Shown one piece after another: positions 16,955-25,283 of a stretch of 64,000 bases of DNA (the stretch's first letter is position 1; each line of letters starts with the position of its first letter). Below the pieces are notes generated by a model that worked only from the letters and a program-made list of their open reading frames with translations, had not been told where the DNA came from and ran no database searches. Origin of the DNA: an uncultured Elusimicrobiales bacterium (GTDB taxonomy: Bacteria > Elusimicrobiota > Elusimicrobia > Elusimicrobiales > Elusimicrobiaceae); contig CAKUKI010000001.1 in the NCBI GenBank assembly GCA_934662565.1, positions 310,001-374,000 on the forward strand, given 5' to 3'. Position numbers and translations under genes: made by a program.

Positions 16955-17865
16955 TTTATTTCCTCCCGCGCGCTAAACCATAAGCGGTAACTGACGATTC
17001 CGCTCCCGACAAAAAGCAAACAATAAATAAGCAAACCAAAGGTGCGAAATCCCAACCATTGATCCAGATACGCACAGATAAGCCCCGTCAACGCGAGCGC
17101 GTTCCAAGCAAAGAGAGCCGCGTCTTTTTTGTACCGAGCATAACACAGAAAAAAGCCTGCCAACACAAGTGCGACTAAATAATACCCCGCATTGGGGAAA
17201 TTGAACGCCTTTTCCGCCGAGAAACCGCCCCATACGGTGGCATAGACGCTTAAAGGCATCCAAATAAAGCGTTTAAAACCCTCGCCCCAGTTTTTACAGG
17301 CGGGCAAAAATTCTACCAAAGCCCACGCCGTAAAATACACGCCCAAGGCCGCCCACCAAAAGCCGTCCGTTAAAATTCCCCCTTGGAACGAGGCCCAATA
17401 AACCGTAGCCACATACAGCGTAAACAAATACATCCATTTATTACGGGTCAGCCAACACAAGGGCAAAAGCAAAAGCGCCCACAGGCCAAAAAGCTCATAC
17501 AAAAAAGCGCCCGTTTGATAAATCTGCCCAAACACCGCCAAAAAGGCCCCTATCATCACCGCCGCACCAAAGGCAAAACCTTGCCCCGGCCAAGTATCCA
17601 ACTTTTTATAATACGCCCCAGCCCCGCACAGCACGAGCCCGATAAGCGGCAGGGATAGCCTTAAAATCAACCCCATTTCCTGCCAATTAGCCGCAATAAA
17701 GCAGACAAACCCCGCCAATACAAATGCGCACCCCACAGCAAGTAAGCGCACGGAAAGCCAACGGCGCGTATTTTGCGGGCGCAAACGGTTCAGCAAATCC
17801 ACATAAGTAGGCTGGGTTAAATAGCCTTGTTCCAGTAAAGAATCTAAAAGTGTTTTAGGTATCAT
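16951..17865 (-). CDS. DUF2157 multi-spanning membrane protein
   Basis: 304 aa. An N-terminal soluble helix pair (LLDSLLEQGYLTQPTYVDLL) precedes eight to ten transmembrane segments, including VGCAFVLAGFVCFIAANW, the typical opening of DUF2157. First gene of the trio with DUF4401 and GDYXXLXY. The minus-strand -10 TATAAT (17878-17873) is 7 nt before the ATG, suggesting a leaderless mRNA. An inverted repeat (17875-17908) spans this and the divergent hydrolase promoter. Confidence 0.85.
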   Translation of the reverse strand: MIPKTLLDSLLEQGYLTQPTYVDLLNRLRPQNTRRWLSVRLLAVGCAFVLAGFVCFIAANWQEMGLILRLSLPLIGLVLCGAGAYYKKLDTWPGQGFAFGAAVMIGAFLAVFGQIYQTGAFLYELFGLWALLLLPLCWLTRNKWMYLFTLYVATVYWASFQGGILTDGFWWAALGVYFTAWALVEFLPACKNWGEGFKRFIWMPLSVYATVWGGFSAEKAFNFPNAGYYLVALVLAGFFLCYARYKKDAALFAWNALALTGLICAYLDQWLGFRTFGLLIYCLLFVGSGIVSYRLWFSAREEIK

Positions 17866-17872
17866 ATACCTG

Positions 17873-17910
17873 ATTATACCAATTTTACCGTCTTACAAAA
17901 CTGGTATAAT
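17873..17910. promoter_or_regulatory. Divergent promoter pair overlapped by an inverted repeat
   Basis: TATAAT faces left at 17878-17873 and right at 17905-17910. They are embedded in an inverted repeat TATACCAATTTT (17875-17886) / AAAACTGGTATA (17897-17908). A symmetric operator controlling both directions is a reasonable inference. A possible rightward -35 is TTTTAC (17883-17888). Confidence 0.6.
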
Positions 17911-17933
17911 ATAAGAAAAAGAAGGTTTTTTGT

Positions 17934-18785
17934 ATGGGAATTATTTTTACTTTTATAGCTGTTTTGCTTGCCGCACTGGCGCTAAACCTGTTTGCCAACC
18001 GCGTTATCTTCCGCCCGATGAAAAAAGAATGGCCGCTGACCCTGCCATGGGAAAAAGTGTTCATCCCCACCCGCGGCGGCAAAAAATTGCACGCGCTCTA
18101 TCTGCCCGCCCAGAACGGGAAAGAAACGCTTTTGTTCTTCCACGGGAAAGCCGGAAATGTGACTTATTTTGAAGATTTTGCCAAAACATACGCCAAATAC
18201 GGCTATGGCATTTTGATTTTTGACTACCGCGGCTACGGACTCAGCCAAGGGCGGCTGACCGAGCAAAATATGTATCAAGACGGCGGCGCCGCCTTGGGCT
18301 ACTTATTAAAAGAGAAAGAAATTTCCCCGCAGAAAATTGTAATATGGGGTTATTCTTTGGGCAACGGCCCGGCCGTGCAAATCGCGGTGGATTTTAATAT
18401 TCTCCCCTTAAAAGCGGTCATTTTACAAAGTCCGTTTACCCACACGCCCGATATGGCGGCCTTTATTATTTTGCGCTCTTGGCGGCGCGGGCGCACGTTG
18501 CAACGCATTTTATCTGCCCTGTTTAAGCCGGTATTCTTTAATAAAAAATTTGATAATTTAAGCAAAATCCGCCGCATTCACGCCCCTTTATTGGTGGCTT
18601 ATTCCCGGCAAGACACGGTTATCCCCTGGCAGATGAGCTGCGCACTGGCCGATAAAGCCAACCGCACCGCCAAACGGTATTTTTCCCCGCGCGGAGCCCA
18701 CGAACAATTCCGCTGGGCAGAGCGCGCGGCAGTAGATTTTTTGAGCGGCAAAAAGAGCCGTTCAACCCGCCCGCCAAAGCGCTAA
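17934..18785 (+). CDS. Membrane-anchored alpha/beta hydrolase, ABHD13/BEM46-like (copy 1)
   Basis: 283 aa. An N-terminal hydrophobic helix (GIIFTFIAVLLAALALNLFA) is followed by an alpha/beta hydrolase domain. The oxyanion segment is LLFFHGKAGN, the nucleophile serine is in WGYSLGNGPA, the acid is D in SRQDTVIPW and the histidine is in RGAHEQFRW. Family enzymes are serine hydrolases of mostly unknown lipids or esters. It is about 45% alike by eye to the next gene, so the pair is a tandem duplication. AAGAAGG precedes the ATG after a short leader. Confidence 0.85.
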   Translation: MGIIFTFIAVLLAALALNLFANRVIFRPMKKEWPLTLPWEKVFIPTRGGKKLHALYLPAQNGKETLLFFHGKAGNVTYFEDFAKTYAKYGYGILIFDYRGYGLSQGRLTEQNMYQDGGAALGYLLKEKEISPQKIVIWGYSLGNGPAVQIAVDFNILPLKAVILQSPFTHTPDMAAFIILRSWRRGRTLQRILSALFKPVFFNKKFDNLSKIRRIHAPLLVAYSRQDTVIPWQMSCALADKANRTAKRYFSPRGAHEQFRWAERAAVDFLSGKKSRSTRPPKR

Positions 18786-18826
18786 AATTTCCACCGGATG
18801 CCCAACTTGCGGTATAATAAAATGAG

Positions 18827-19690
18827 ATGAAAAAACATATTCCTATTTTATTATTAATTATTTTGCTTGTTTGCTGGGGGTTGTTTTTCAACCAAGTCAG
18901 CACGCAGTTTATTTTCTCCCCCACCAGCTACGCGCAACCTACTTTGCCGCAATTAAAAGAAGTATCTATTCCGGTGCAATTTGGCCATGCCTTAAACGGT
19001 TTGTATTTAGCGCCCAAAGCCGGTAAACCCGTTATTTTGTTCTTCCACGGGAAAAGTTTGAATGTGTCTTTCTTTCAAGATTTTGCCCAACAATATGCCA
19101 AATACGGCTACGGCGTATTACTGTTTGATTACCGCGGCTACGGCAAAACCAAAGGAACTCCCACCGAAAAAAACATGTACGAAGACGGCGAAAGCGCGCT
19201 AAGATATTTGCTGATTAATAAAGACGTTTCCGCGCGGGATATTATTTTGTGGGGGTTTTCTTTAGGGTGTGCGGTGGCATTGGAAACCGTCCAAAAACAT
19301 CCGGACGTAAACTTTCGGGCGGTGGTTTTGCAAAGCCCGTTTACCAACACGCCGCAAATGGCTTATTATATTCTGATGCGCCGGTATCATCCGGATTATT
19401 TTGGCCTTAAATTGACCTCTGCCATTTTGCGTCCGGCCCTAGCCAATAAATCTTTTGATAATACGCGCAAAATCGGCTCCGTTCGCGCGCCCTTATTTAT
19501 TGGTATGAGCCACGCGGACCGCACCGTACCGTGGAGGATGAGCTACCACTTGGCGCAAATGGCCCCCCAACACGCGCAAGTGTTTTCCAGCCCCGCCGGA
19601 ACCCATAACGATATGCGCTGGCTAGAACAGGAAGCCGTCCGTTTTTTACAACAACAAGACGAACGCGCCCAGCAAATAGAAAAAAATTAA
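18827..19690 (+). CDS. Membrane-anchored alpha/beta hydrolase, ABHD13/BEM46-like (copy 2)
   Basis: 287 aa paralogue of the preceding gene. It has an N-terminal hydrophobic helix (IPILLLIILLVCWGLFF), then FFHGKSLN, YDYRGYG-like FDYRGYGKTKG, nucleophile elbow WGFSLGCAVA, acid in SHADRTVPW and histidine in AGTHNDMRW. The -10 TATAAT (18813-18818) lies 8 nt before the ATG, so this copy has its own, probably leaderless, promoter and is not only read from copy 1. Substrate unknown. Confidence 0.85.
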   Translation: MKKHIPILLLIILLVCWGLFFNQVSTQFIFSPTSYAQPTLPQLKEVSIPVQFGHALNGLYLAPKAGKPVILFFHGKSLNVSFFQDFAQQYAKYGYGVLLFDYRGYGKTKGTPTEKNMYEDGESALRYLLINKDVSARDIILWGFSLGCAVALETVQKHPDVNFRAVVLQSPFTNTPQMAYYILMRRYHPDYFGLKLTSAILRPALANKSFDNTRKIGSVRAPLFIGMSHADRTVPWRMSYHLAQMAPQHAQVFSSPAGTHNDMRWLEQEAVRFLQQQDERAQQIEKN

Positions 19691-19773
19691 AAGCGCCCCC
19701 GCAAAGCGGAAATAAAGGATAACTAAAATCCGCTTGCATTACGGTTTACCGTGTGAGGAGCGTGCTTTTTTGG

Positions 19774-19779
19774 TATAAT
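19774..19779 (+). promoter_or_regulatory. -10 box of tRNA-Ser(CGA)
   Basis: TATAAT 19 nt before the mature tRNA 5' end. I do not see a clear -35. Confidence 0.55.
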
Positions 19780-19798
19780 GGAAGAAAGAAACCCTTTT

Positions 19799-19883
19799 GG
19801 AGAGGTGTGTGAGTGGTTGAAACAGCAGGTCTCGAAAACCTGTAAACCGCAAGGTTTCGAGGGTTCAAATCCCTCCCTCTCCG
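19799..19883 (+). tRNA. tRNA-Ser, anticodon CGA
   Basis: Acceptor GGAGAGG (19799-19805) pairs with CCTCTCC (19876-19882), discriminator G at 19883. The anticodon stem-loop CAGGT-CTCGAAA-ACCTG gives anticodon CGA (reads UCG). A variable arm and T-arm GAGGG-TTCAAAT-CCCTC are present, as expected for a class II tRNA. CCA is not encoded. Confidence 0.95.
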
Positions 19884-20031
19884 TAGTTTTTCTTCCTAAA
19901 ACCCGTTTATTCGTTGTTGTTCGGTCGGTCGGATACCTCCGCGCTCCGCGCGTGTATGACAGTATTCCTCCCTCCGCTCACGCCTAGAATAATCGGGTTT
20001 TTGTTTGAAAAAATCCCCGCGTTTTAGATTT
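19884..20031 (+). repeat. tRNA-flank module A, left copy (contains 104-bp imperfect palindrome)
   Basis: Begins directly at the 3' end of tRNA-Ser(CGA). Contains an imperfect palindrome from AAAACCCG (19898) to CGGGTTTT (20001) with a GC-rich centre. A near copy lies inverted at 28375-28514, also adjoining a tRNA-Ser 3' end sequence. No protein is encoded. Confidence 0.85.
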
Positions 20032-20047
20032 AGAAATAACTTTTTTG

Positions 20048-20181
20048 GGAGCAACACCAACTGCTTTATGCCGCAGGGATTTGAAGCCCGCAGCGTTGTG
20101 TGAGTTTGAGGGCGGAGCCCGAAAGGCGAACACCGCGAGGGCGGGCCCGGGCAAAATTTCCGTCAGGAAATTTATGTAGGG
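20048..20181 (+). repeat. tRNA-flank module B, left copy
   Basis: About 134 bp, highly similar to the reverse complement of 28535-28670. Shared landmarks are GGAGCAACACCAACTGCTT, GATTTGAAGCCCGCAGCG, the GGGCGGGCCCGGGC core and the hairpin AAATTTCC-gtca-GGAAATTT. Reading frames across it are artefacts. Confidence 0.85.
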
Positions 20182-20318
20182 CAAATCCAAATATTATTTT
20201 CCCAATAATCTTTTGTTTGGCGCGCTTGCCAACATTTTATGCAGGGCAAATCCAAATATTATTTCCCCAATCATCTTTTGGTTGGCGCGCTTGCCAACAT
20301 TTTAGGCCGGGCAAATCC
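20175..20318. repeat. 65-bp tandem repeat, two units plus a partial third
   Basis: The word AGGGCAAATCC (CGGGCAAATCC in the third) recurs at 20178, 20243 and 20308, exactly 65 bp apart, with the intervening sequence (NNTTGGCGCGCTTGCCAACATTTTA ending) also repeated. Each unit contains the inverted repeat TTGGCGCGCTTGCCAA. Confidence 0.88.
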
Positions 20319-20371
20319 GCGTACTCTTTCCCCCCTATTTTACGCGCAAGCGGGGTTTTTGGTTTCTACAT

Positions 20372-20395
20372 AAAAAACCCCAGCCTAGGCTGGGG
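20372..20395 (-). terminator. Intrinsic terminator of the secreted HNH-like gene
   Basis: CCCCAGCCTAGGCTGGGG palindrome (20378-20395), followed on the minus strand by six T (20377-20372). Confidence 0.9.
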
Positions 20396-20422
20396 AAATT
20401 TTATTTCAATCTTTCATGCTTT

Positions 20423-21232
20423 TTATTTCCAGCGCAAGCGGTAGGTTTCCGCCCAGAGCTGCGCTTCTTTTAGGGTGTTATCCACCATGTTTTGGTAAAT
20501 AACAGGGGCTTCGTTGGGGTAAAGCCGGTGTAATTCTTGCATATTATTAAAATAATCAAGAATAATTGCCCGTACGCCGCCTTCATCATACAATGCCAAT
20601 TGGTGGTTCAAGTTGTGGAACATGACCTGATATTCCGGATTGCCGTGGAACGGATGAATAATACCGGGGGCATCATTTTGCATTTCGCCCAAGTGGACGG
20701 GGTACGGCTTGTGATTATTTTGGGACTTAATTTTTTTGCGCGTATAGATTTCTTTTAAGGTGCTTTTGTTTACAATATGGTGTACGCCGCGGTAGGTGGA
20801 AACATTGCGGATATTACGCCATTTCTTTTCATAGCCTTTTGCTACGGCGCCGCGCTCTTGTGACAGGCGCACCAACTCTTTCAAATAACGGTAGCTGCCC
20901 CATAAGGTGCTGGGTTCGCGCAAAATGGGCGTCTTAAACTCGGTAGAGATAACCACTTGCGGAACGGTAGTTGCGGGCCAGTATTTGTTTTTGAAAGTAG
21001 TATTGCGGAAATATATGTTGGTAGAGTGCGGGGAATACGTCTGTGCTACTTTTTTGGCCAATTTGGCAGAACTGGCGGGTGCTGTTATGTGGCGTGTAAT
21101 GCGTGTGTTGCCGACATTGGCAACTTTACCTACGCGGTTGCCGGCAGAGCGCAAAACCCTGTACGCACTTTGGGAAAAGACAGCGGTGTTGCTTAACAAT
21201 AACGTGATGAGCAGAACTAGCAGTTTTTTCAT
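20423..21232 (-). CDS. Secreted protein with HNH/EndoVII-like nuclease motifs
   Basis: 269 aa. The ATG at 21232 has a GGAG site 7 nt upstream; a GTG two codons earlier is less likely. The signal peptide is MKKLLVLLITLLLSNTAVFS. A basic, disordered middle is followed by a C-terminal region with a histidine pattern: GVHHIVNKSTLKEIY, then NDAPGIIHPFHGN, FHNLNHQLALYDEGG. HHI(V/I) followed by AP..H..H is how HNH/EndoVII nucleases of polymorphic toxins look, so a secreted nuclease is my inference. I cannot assign a named family. No obvious immunity gene is adjacent. Three phased direct repeats lie upstream. Confidence 0.6.
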   Translation of the reverse strand: MKKLLVLLITLLLSNTAVFSQSAYRVLRSAGNRVGKVANVGNTRITRHITAPASSAKLAKKVAQTYSPHSTNIYFRNTTFKNKYWPATTVPQVVISTEFKTPILREPSTLWGSYRYLKELVRLSQERGAVAKGYEKKWRNIRNVSTYRGVHHIVNKSTLKEIYTRKKIKSQNNHKPYPVHLGEMQNDAPGIIHPFHGNPEYQVMFHNLNHQLALYDEGGVRAIILDYFNNMQELHRLYPNEAPVIYQNMVDNTLKEAQLWAETYRLRWK

Positions 21233-21330
21233 ACACACGCTCCTTTGCTTCTTTCCCTCATTGTAATAAATTTTTAGAATTTAGCAAGAAAAATTTTAGG
21301 TTATTTTATAAAAATCCCCTAAAAAACGCT

Positions 21331-21395
21331 TTTTTACCGTCGGAAGATTTATTTTTACCGTCGGGCATTTGCAATTATGCCGTTTTTACCGTCGG
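21331..21395. promoter_or_regulatory. Three phased direct repeats TTTTTACCGTCGG
   Basis: Identical 13-bp words start at 21331, 21352 and 21383, spaced 21 and 31 bp (two and three helical turns), so they fall on one face of the DNA. They lie about 100 bp upstream of the secreted HNH-like gene. Probably sites for a cooperatively binding regulator. Confidence 0.6.
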
Positions 21396-21688
21396 AGCGC
21401 ACGCAAAAATAAGCACAAAAACATACGCCGGAAATTTTTAACATTATAACCCTTTTGATATATATTTTTGAACCTAAATTGGGCCAGCCCTGCGGTTAAA
21501 ATACTCAAGCGGACACAAAAAAACGCGCCCTTGCGCCTAGCAAAAAGCCGTATGTTCCATGGGGGCGTACTTGTAGTATAGCGGGGATAGTGCGGTAAAA
21601 CAAGCCCTATATAAAAAGGGCCCCGCCACCGCGCATTTAAGCACTTACGGGCGGGGCCGTGGGCAACGGGGCCCAAATATAAAAGGCG
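21396..21688. other. Gene-free stretch upstream of the HNH-like gene
   Basis: About 290 bp with no supportable gene. A 96-codon minus-strand frame here lacks a ribosome site and has an implausible composition. GGGGCCCC-rich inverted words near 21600-21660 (GGGCCCCGCC / GGCGGGGCC) may be the terminator of the WYL operon. Confidence 0.5.
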
Positions 21689-22606
21689 CTATTCCAAATA
21701 CTTTTTAAGCATTTGTTGCAAGGCTTGCTTGAGCGGCGCGGGGCTAATAACTTGAATGTTCGGCAGCCAGCGCTGTATTTGCGGAAGCACCTGCATAAAA
21801 TTAGCCGTCCGGCACGAAAGCACCAGCGAGCCGTCTTTTTCCTCTTGTTCAATTTTTTGATACGGGAAAAATTCCACTTCCTTAAAATAACCCGCCACCG
21901 CGCCGGAAACTTTTAGTTTAATTTTTATTTTTTGTTCCGTATCAAACCAAACATTGGGCGCTTGGGCCAGTTTTTCATCTATACCAAAGGGCGGGAATGT
22001 TTCGCTGTGGGTACGCACCTGTATAATGCGCCCGAGGGAGAACTTCATAAAAGTATTTACATTGTTGATAGCAATTAAATACCAGAACCCGTCAAACAGG
22101 GCCATTTTTAAGGGGCGCAGGCCGCGGCTCCACGCGCGTTTGGTTTGAGAGGTATAATGCACATCTATATATTGATGTTTCAAAATAGCCTGTTCCAGTT
22201 TATCCAGCACATTGGGCGAAATGGTATGCCACATACGCGGCATTTTTATAAAATAGACCGATTGCGCCTCGGGGCGGACGGCTTGTTCGCTCAGGCGTTT
22301 GAAGCTGCTTTGCCATTGGGGGCCCAACGATTGTGCCAACTGGCCGGTAAGGGCCAGTAGGGCTTTATCGCGCGAGGACAGCGGCATTTTGCGCAAGGAA
22401 AACCCCTCCGCAAAGGTGTATCTGCCGGCGGCAAATTCCGATAGCGGAAATCCGGCGCGTTCCATTTCCAGCAAATCGCGTTGCAAGGTACGCACGGAAA
22501 ACCCAAGGCTTTTGGCCTCTTGCGTGAGCGTAATGCGCCCTCTATCCAGCTTATTAAGCAAATATAAAATGCGTGTAAACTTATGTAAGGTAGCGGATTT
22601 AATCAT
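21689..22606 (-). CDS. HTH-WYL transcriptional regulator
   Basis: 305 aa, YafY/DeoR-like. The N-terminus (residues 8-60) is an HTH_11 winged helix: ILYLLNKLDRGRITLTQEAK, GFSVRTLQRDLLEMERAG. A WYL domain follows (about 135-215: IDVHYTSQTKRAWSRGLRPLKMALFDGFWYLIA), then a WYL C-terminal extension. WYL proteins are ligand-responsive regulators, sensing nucleotides or nucleic acid in some cases, and are common in defence and phage-inducible loci. The start is 4 bp from the AAA+ gene stop, so it is the last gene of a five-gene operon and could regulate it. Confidence 0.9.
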   Translation of the reverse strand: MIKSATLHKFTRILYLLNKLDRGRITLTQEAKSLGFSVRTLQRDLLEMERAGFPLSEFAAGRYTFAEGFSLRKMPLSSRDKALLALTGQLAQSLGPQWQSSFKRLSEQAVRPEAQSVYFIKMPRMWHTISPNVLDKLEQAILKHQYIDVHYTSQTKRAWSRGLRPLKMALFDGFWYLIAINNVNTFMKFSLGRIIQVRTHSETFPPFGIDEKLAQAPNVWFDTEQKIKIKLKVSGAVAGYFKEVEFFPYQKIEQEEKDGSLVLSCRTANFMQVLPQIQRWLPNIQVISPAPLKQALQQMLKKYLE

Positions 22607-22610
22607 AGCA

Positions 22611-24146
22611 TTATTTACCGTTTGCTGGCGGAGTGCTGGCGTTTTTCAAATTAGAGTCCTTAAATATCTTTTCCATAGCGTCTATTTGCGTTTTACAAGA
22701 CTTTTTTATGCCAATCGTGTTTTGGGCTACTTTTAACAAGGTATTTTCGGTCAGTTGGCTTTTGTTATTAATAAAGCATTCTTCCAGTGCGTCGTTTACA
22801 ACTGCTTCTATATCCGCCCCATTAAAGCCATCGGTAGCTTTTATAAGGGATTGGGATATGGTAATATGTGTTTGGTGTCTTTTTTTAAGATGCGTTTTGA
22901 AAATTTCATTCCTTTCCGTTTCATTAGGGAGATTCACACAAAATATTTCATCAAAACGGCCTTTGCGTTTTAATTCAGGTGGCAAATTATTGGCACTGTT
23001 AGCCGTGGCAACTACATAAACGCTGGTTTTCTTTTCCTGTAGCCAAGAAAGAAAATACCCAAACATACGGGTTAAAATATCGTTATGCCCGCCAATGCCC
23101 GAAAACATTTTTTCAATTTCATCAATCCATAACACGCAAGGGGCGGCCGCTTCCGCAATGCGGATGGCCTTGCGGATGTTTTCTTCGCTCTGGCCCACAT
23201 ATTTGCCCATTAGGCTGCCCATATCCATTTTTAACAACGGAACCTGAAACAGCGTGGCCGTTGCCTTGGCACATAAAGATTTACCGCAACCGGGCATACC
23301 TACAATAAAAACCCCTTTGGGCACTGCCACATGGTGGGTTTGGGCTTCTTCCAAATCTTTAATAACTTTATTCTTGCGCCGGAGATAATCTTTTAAGACA
23401 TTCAACCCGCCGATATTGTCTATTGATTCTTCGGTATCTACCAATTCCAATATGCCCGATTTTTTTACCATTTGTTTTTTATGTTCCAAAATCCGTTTGT
23501 TATCTTCGCCGCCTAGTGTTCCGTTGCGGCTCATGGCAATATCCAACATACGGTCAATTTCAAAAAGCGTCAGCCCACGCAAATTAGGCATTAAGCGCGC
23601 GGCGTCTTCTTTTTTGAAATCCTGATACCCGTTTACTTCAATATGTTCGTTAATAATTTGCTTTATTTCTGCTTCGGTAGGGAAATCCACACTCAAAAAA
23701 GAAACATATTTTTCAATTTCCGGCGGAATTTTTAATACAGAAGAAACAATAATAATAGTTAAATCAAAATCCCTATCGTAAAGTTTCCGCTGGGCAATTA
23801 ATTGTAAAGCGGTTTTAACGGCGGGGTCATACACGCTGGTGGTTTCATCTAAATAATCTTGTATATCCCGCAAAACTAAAAAGCGTGGCGTGTGGTAGTT
23901 TGTATTGGGGGATACCATTTGGGTCAACAGGGCCGTTAGGGGTTTGGTGTCCCCCATGCCATACGGCTCTTTTTGGCGGAAATCAATTAATTTATTGGCA
24001 GGGTTCCATTCTAAAATTTTAGTGGTATTCCCTAAAACCGTTTTAATTAATTCATCCGTGCGCACAAAATCATAATCTTGTATATAGATGATAGGGGTAT
24101 TTACATCTAACATCTGTTTGAAATTTTTGATGGTTTTGGTGTTCAT
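22611..24146 (-). CDS. Ycf46-like AAA+ ATPase
   Basis: 511 aa. An N-terminal degenerate P-loop-like half (TPIIYIQDYDFVRTDELIK, LVLRDIQDYL, IIIVSSVLKIPPEIEKY) precedes a canonical AAA+ module. Walker A is GMPGCGKS (283-290), Walker B is CVLWIDEIEKMF (D342, E343), the sensor-1 asparagine is in ATANS (N383), and the arginine finger region is ELKRKGRFDEIF. This two-part layout is that of plastid/cyanobacterial Ycf46, whose function is poorly known. It overlaps the next gene by 4 bp (ATGA). Its partners here are unknown proteins, so it probably remodels or assembles them. Confidence 0.88.
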   Translation of the reverse strand: MNTKTIKNFKQMLDVNTPIIYIQDYDFVRTDELIKTVLGNTTKILEWNPANKLIDFRQKEPYGMGDTKPLTALLTQMVSPNTNYHTPRFLVLRDIQDYLDETTSVYDPAVKTALQLIAQRKLYDRDFDLTIIIVSSVLKIPPEIEKYVSFLSVDFPTEAEIKQIINEHIEVNGYQDFKKEDAARLMPNLRGLTLFEIDRMLDIAMSRNGTLGGEDNKRILEHKKQMVKKSGILELVDTEESIDNIGGLNVLKDYLRRKNKVIKDLEEAQTHHVAVPKGVFIVGMPGCGKSLCAKATATLFQVPLLKMDMGSLMGKYVGQSEENIRKAIRIAEAAAPCVLWIDEIEKMFSGIGGHNDILTRMFGYFLSWLQEKKTSVYVVATANSANNLPPELKRKGRFDEIFCVNLPNETERNEIFKTHLKKRHQTHITISQSLIKATDGFNGADIEAVVNDALEECFINNKSQLTENTLLKVAQNTIGIKKSCKTQIDAMEKIFKDSNLKNASTPPANGK

Positions 24147-25279
24147 GGTTGTTTTTCCAAATAGTCAATGGTAAATATAATATAGTTTTTTATAAAAAGC
24201 GCATAGTTTTTTGGGGAGTCAAAAACTTCTAATCTTATTTCTCCATTTGCTGTTTTGTAGGCAAAATAATCTGTACTGATGTGTTTCCAGTTTTGAAGTA
24301 CATATTGGGATATGGGAAAGTTTTGTGATGCCTCAAAGTACTTGCGGCTTTTACTTTTTCCATTGTTTTTATAAAACAATACCAATATTCCATAAAAACA
24401 CTGGGCATAATCTGCGATGTTGTCTATTCCAGCTTCTTCAATATCATTGCAAATATGTAGTATTGTATCCGTTTTGTTTTTCTTATATCTTTCTATAGAA
24501 GAACCCACTTTCATTATAAACCCTACAAGCTTGCCGGGTTTCTCACCCATAGAATTTTTATCCGCCCATGTACGCAAATCCTCCAAAAAGTCTTCAACGG
24601 ATAAAGGGTTCTCAATAATTTTCTCTCTCATGTATTGTAGAACGGCGCGCAAGGAGTTCAGTTTTTTGAACTCGTCCGAGTTAAGGTAATCTTGCGCCTC
24701 CGGACATTCTGGGCCTTTGGCTAGGTTTTTAAGTAAGCTTTTACCGTTCCGGTAAGTATGTGGGTTTTGGCACAAGTATTTAGCATACAAAAAAGCTACA
24801 TTTTTTCCCAGTGGGTTCTCTATGAACGCATTCAAATCCGTTCCTGTAAAATACCCCTTACCTTCCGGCGGGGCGGTGGGGGGCAGTTCTGTACAAACGT
24901 TGAATAAATGGTTTTCCAAACCGTAGATAGCAATTTCGGCATCTTCTTTGTAAAACGCATAAAATATTACATCAGACACGTTTTTATTTTTGCAGTATTT
25001 TTGCAGATACTGATAGTTGCTTTCTCCCTCGCCTTGGGGAAAGAAAATCTGCACCAGTTCCAAGTCGGAAGCGTCCGCTGGGGCTTGTTCAAACTTTTGG
25101 GCCATTTGCAGGGCGGAGGCATTTTTGGTTTGCCGTTGGAGCCACTCTACCAGTTGTTTTTTTAACTTTCTGGCCTCTTGCACATTAAAATGCTCCAGCA
25201 AATCGTCCAGCGTAAAACAATCGGTTCCGCCAAATTCTATATGAAATTTAACAGGTTTAGCTTTTGCAATTATGTTCAT
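24143..25279 (-). CDS. Unknown protein in the AAA+/WYL operon (378 aa)
   Basis: No family recognised. The N-terminus has an acidic and leucine-rich segment FTLDDLLEHFNVQEARKLKK followed by QLVEWLQRQ. The rest is predicted mostly helical, with aromatic-rich C-terminal strands (HISTDYFAYKTANGEIRLEV). No signal peptide or transmembrane helix, so cytoplasmic. It overlaps the AAA+ gene by 4 bp, implying stoichiometric expression and probable contact with the ATPase. There is no clear Shine-Dalgarno before the ATG, and translation may be coupled to the gene 5 bp upstream. Confidence 0.8.
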   Translation of the reverse strand: MNIIAKAKPVKFHIEFGGTDCFTLDDLLEHFNVQEARKLKKQLVEWLQRQTKNASALQMAQKFEQAPADASDLELVQIFFPQGEGESNYQYLQKYCKNKNVSDVIFYAFYKEDAEIAIYGLENHLFNVCTELPPTAPPEGKGYFTGTDLNAFIENPLGKNVAFLYAKYLCQNPHTYRNGKSLLKNLAKGPECPEAQDYLNSDEFKKLNSLRAVLQYMREKIIENPLSVEDFLEDLRTWADKNSMGEKPGKLVGFIMKVGSSIERYKKNKTDTILHICNDIEEAGIDNIADYAQCFYGILVLFYKNNGKSKSRKYFEASQNFPISQYVLQNWKHISTDYFAYKTANGEIRLEVFDSPKNYALFIKNYIIFTIDYLEKQP

Positions 25280-25283
25280 AATA

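Noticed and set aside
20048..20181. Short minus-strand protein over module B
   Set aside because: The same translation appears from the other module copy because the DNA is repeated; composition is not protein-like and there is no ribosome site.
21386..21676. 96-codon minus-strand frame
   Set aside because: No ribosome site, unusual composition, overlaps the phased operator repeats.
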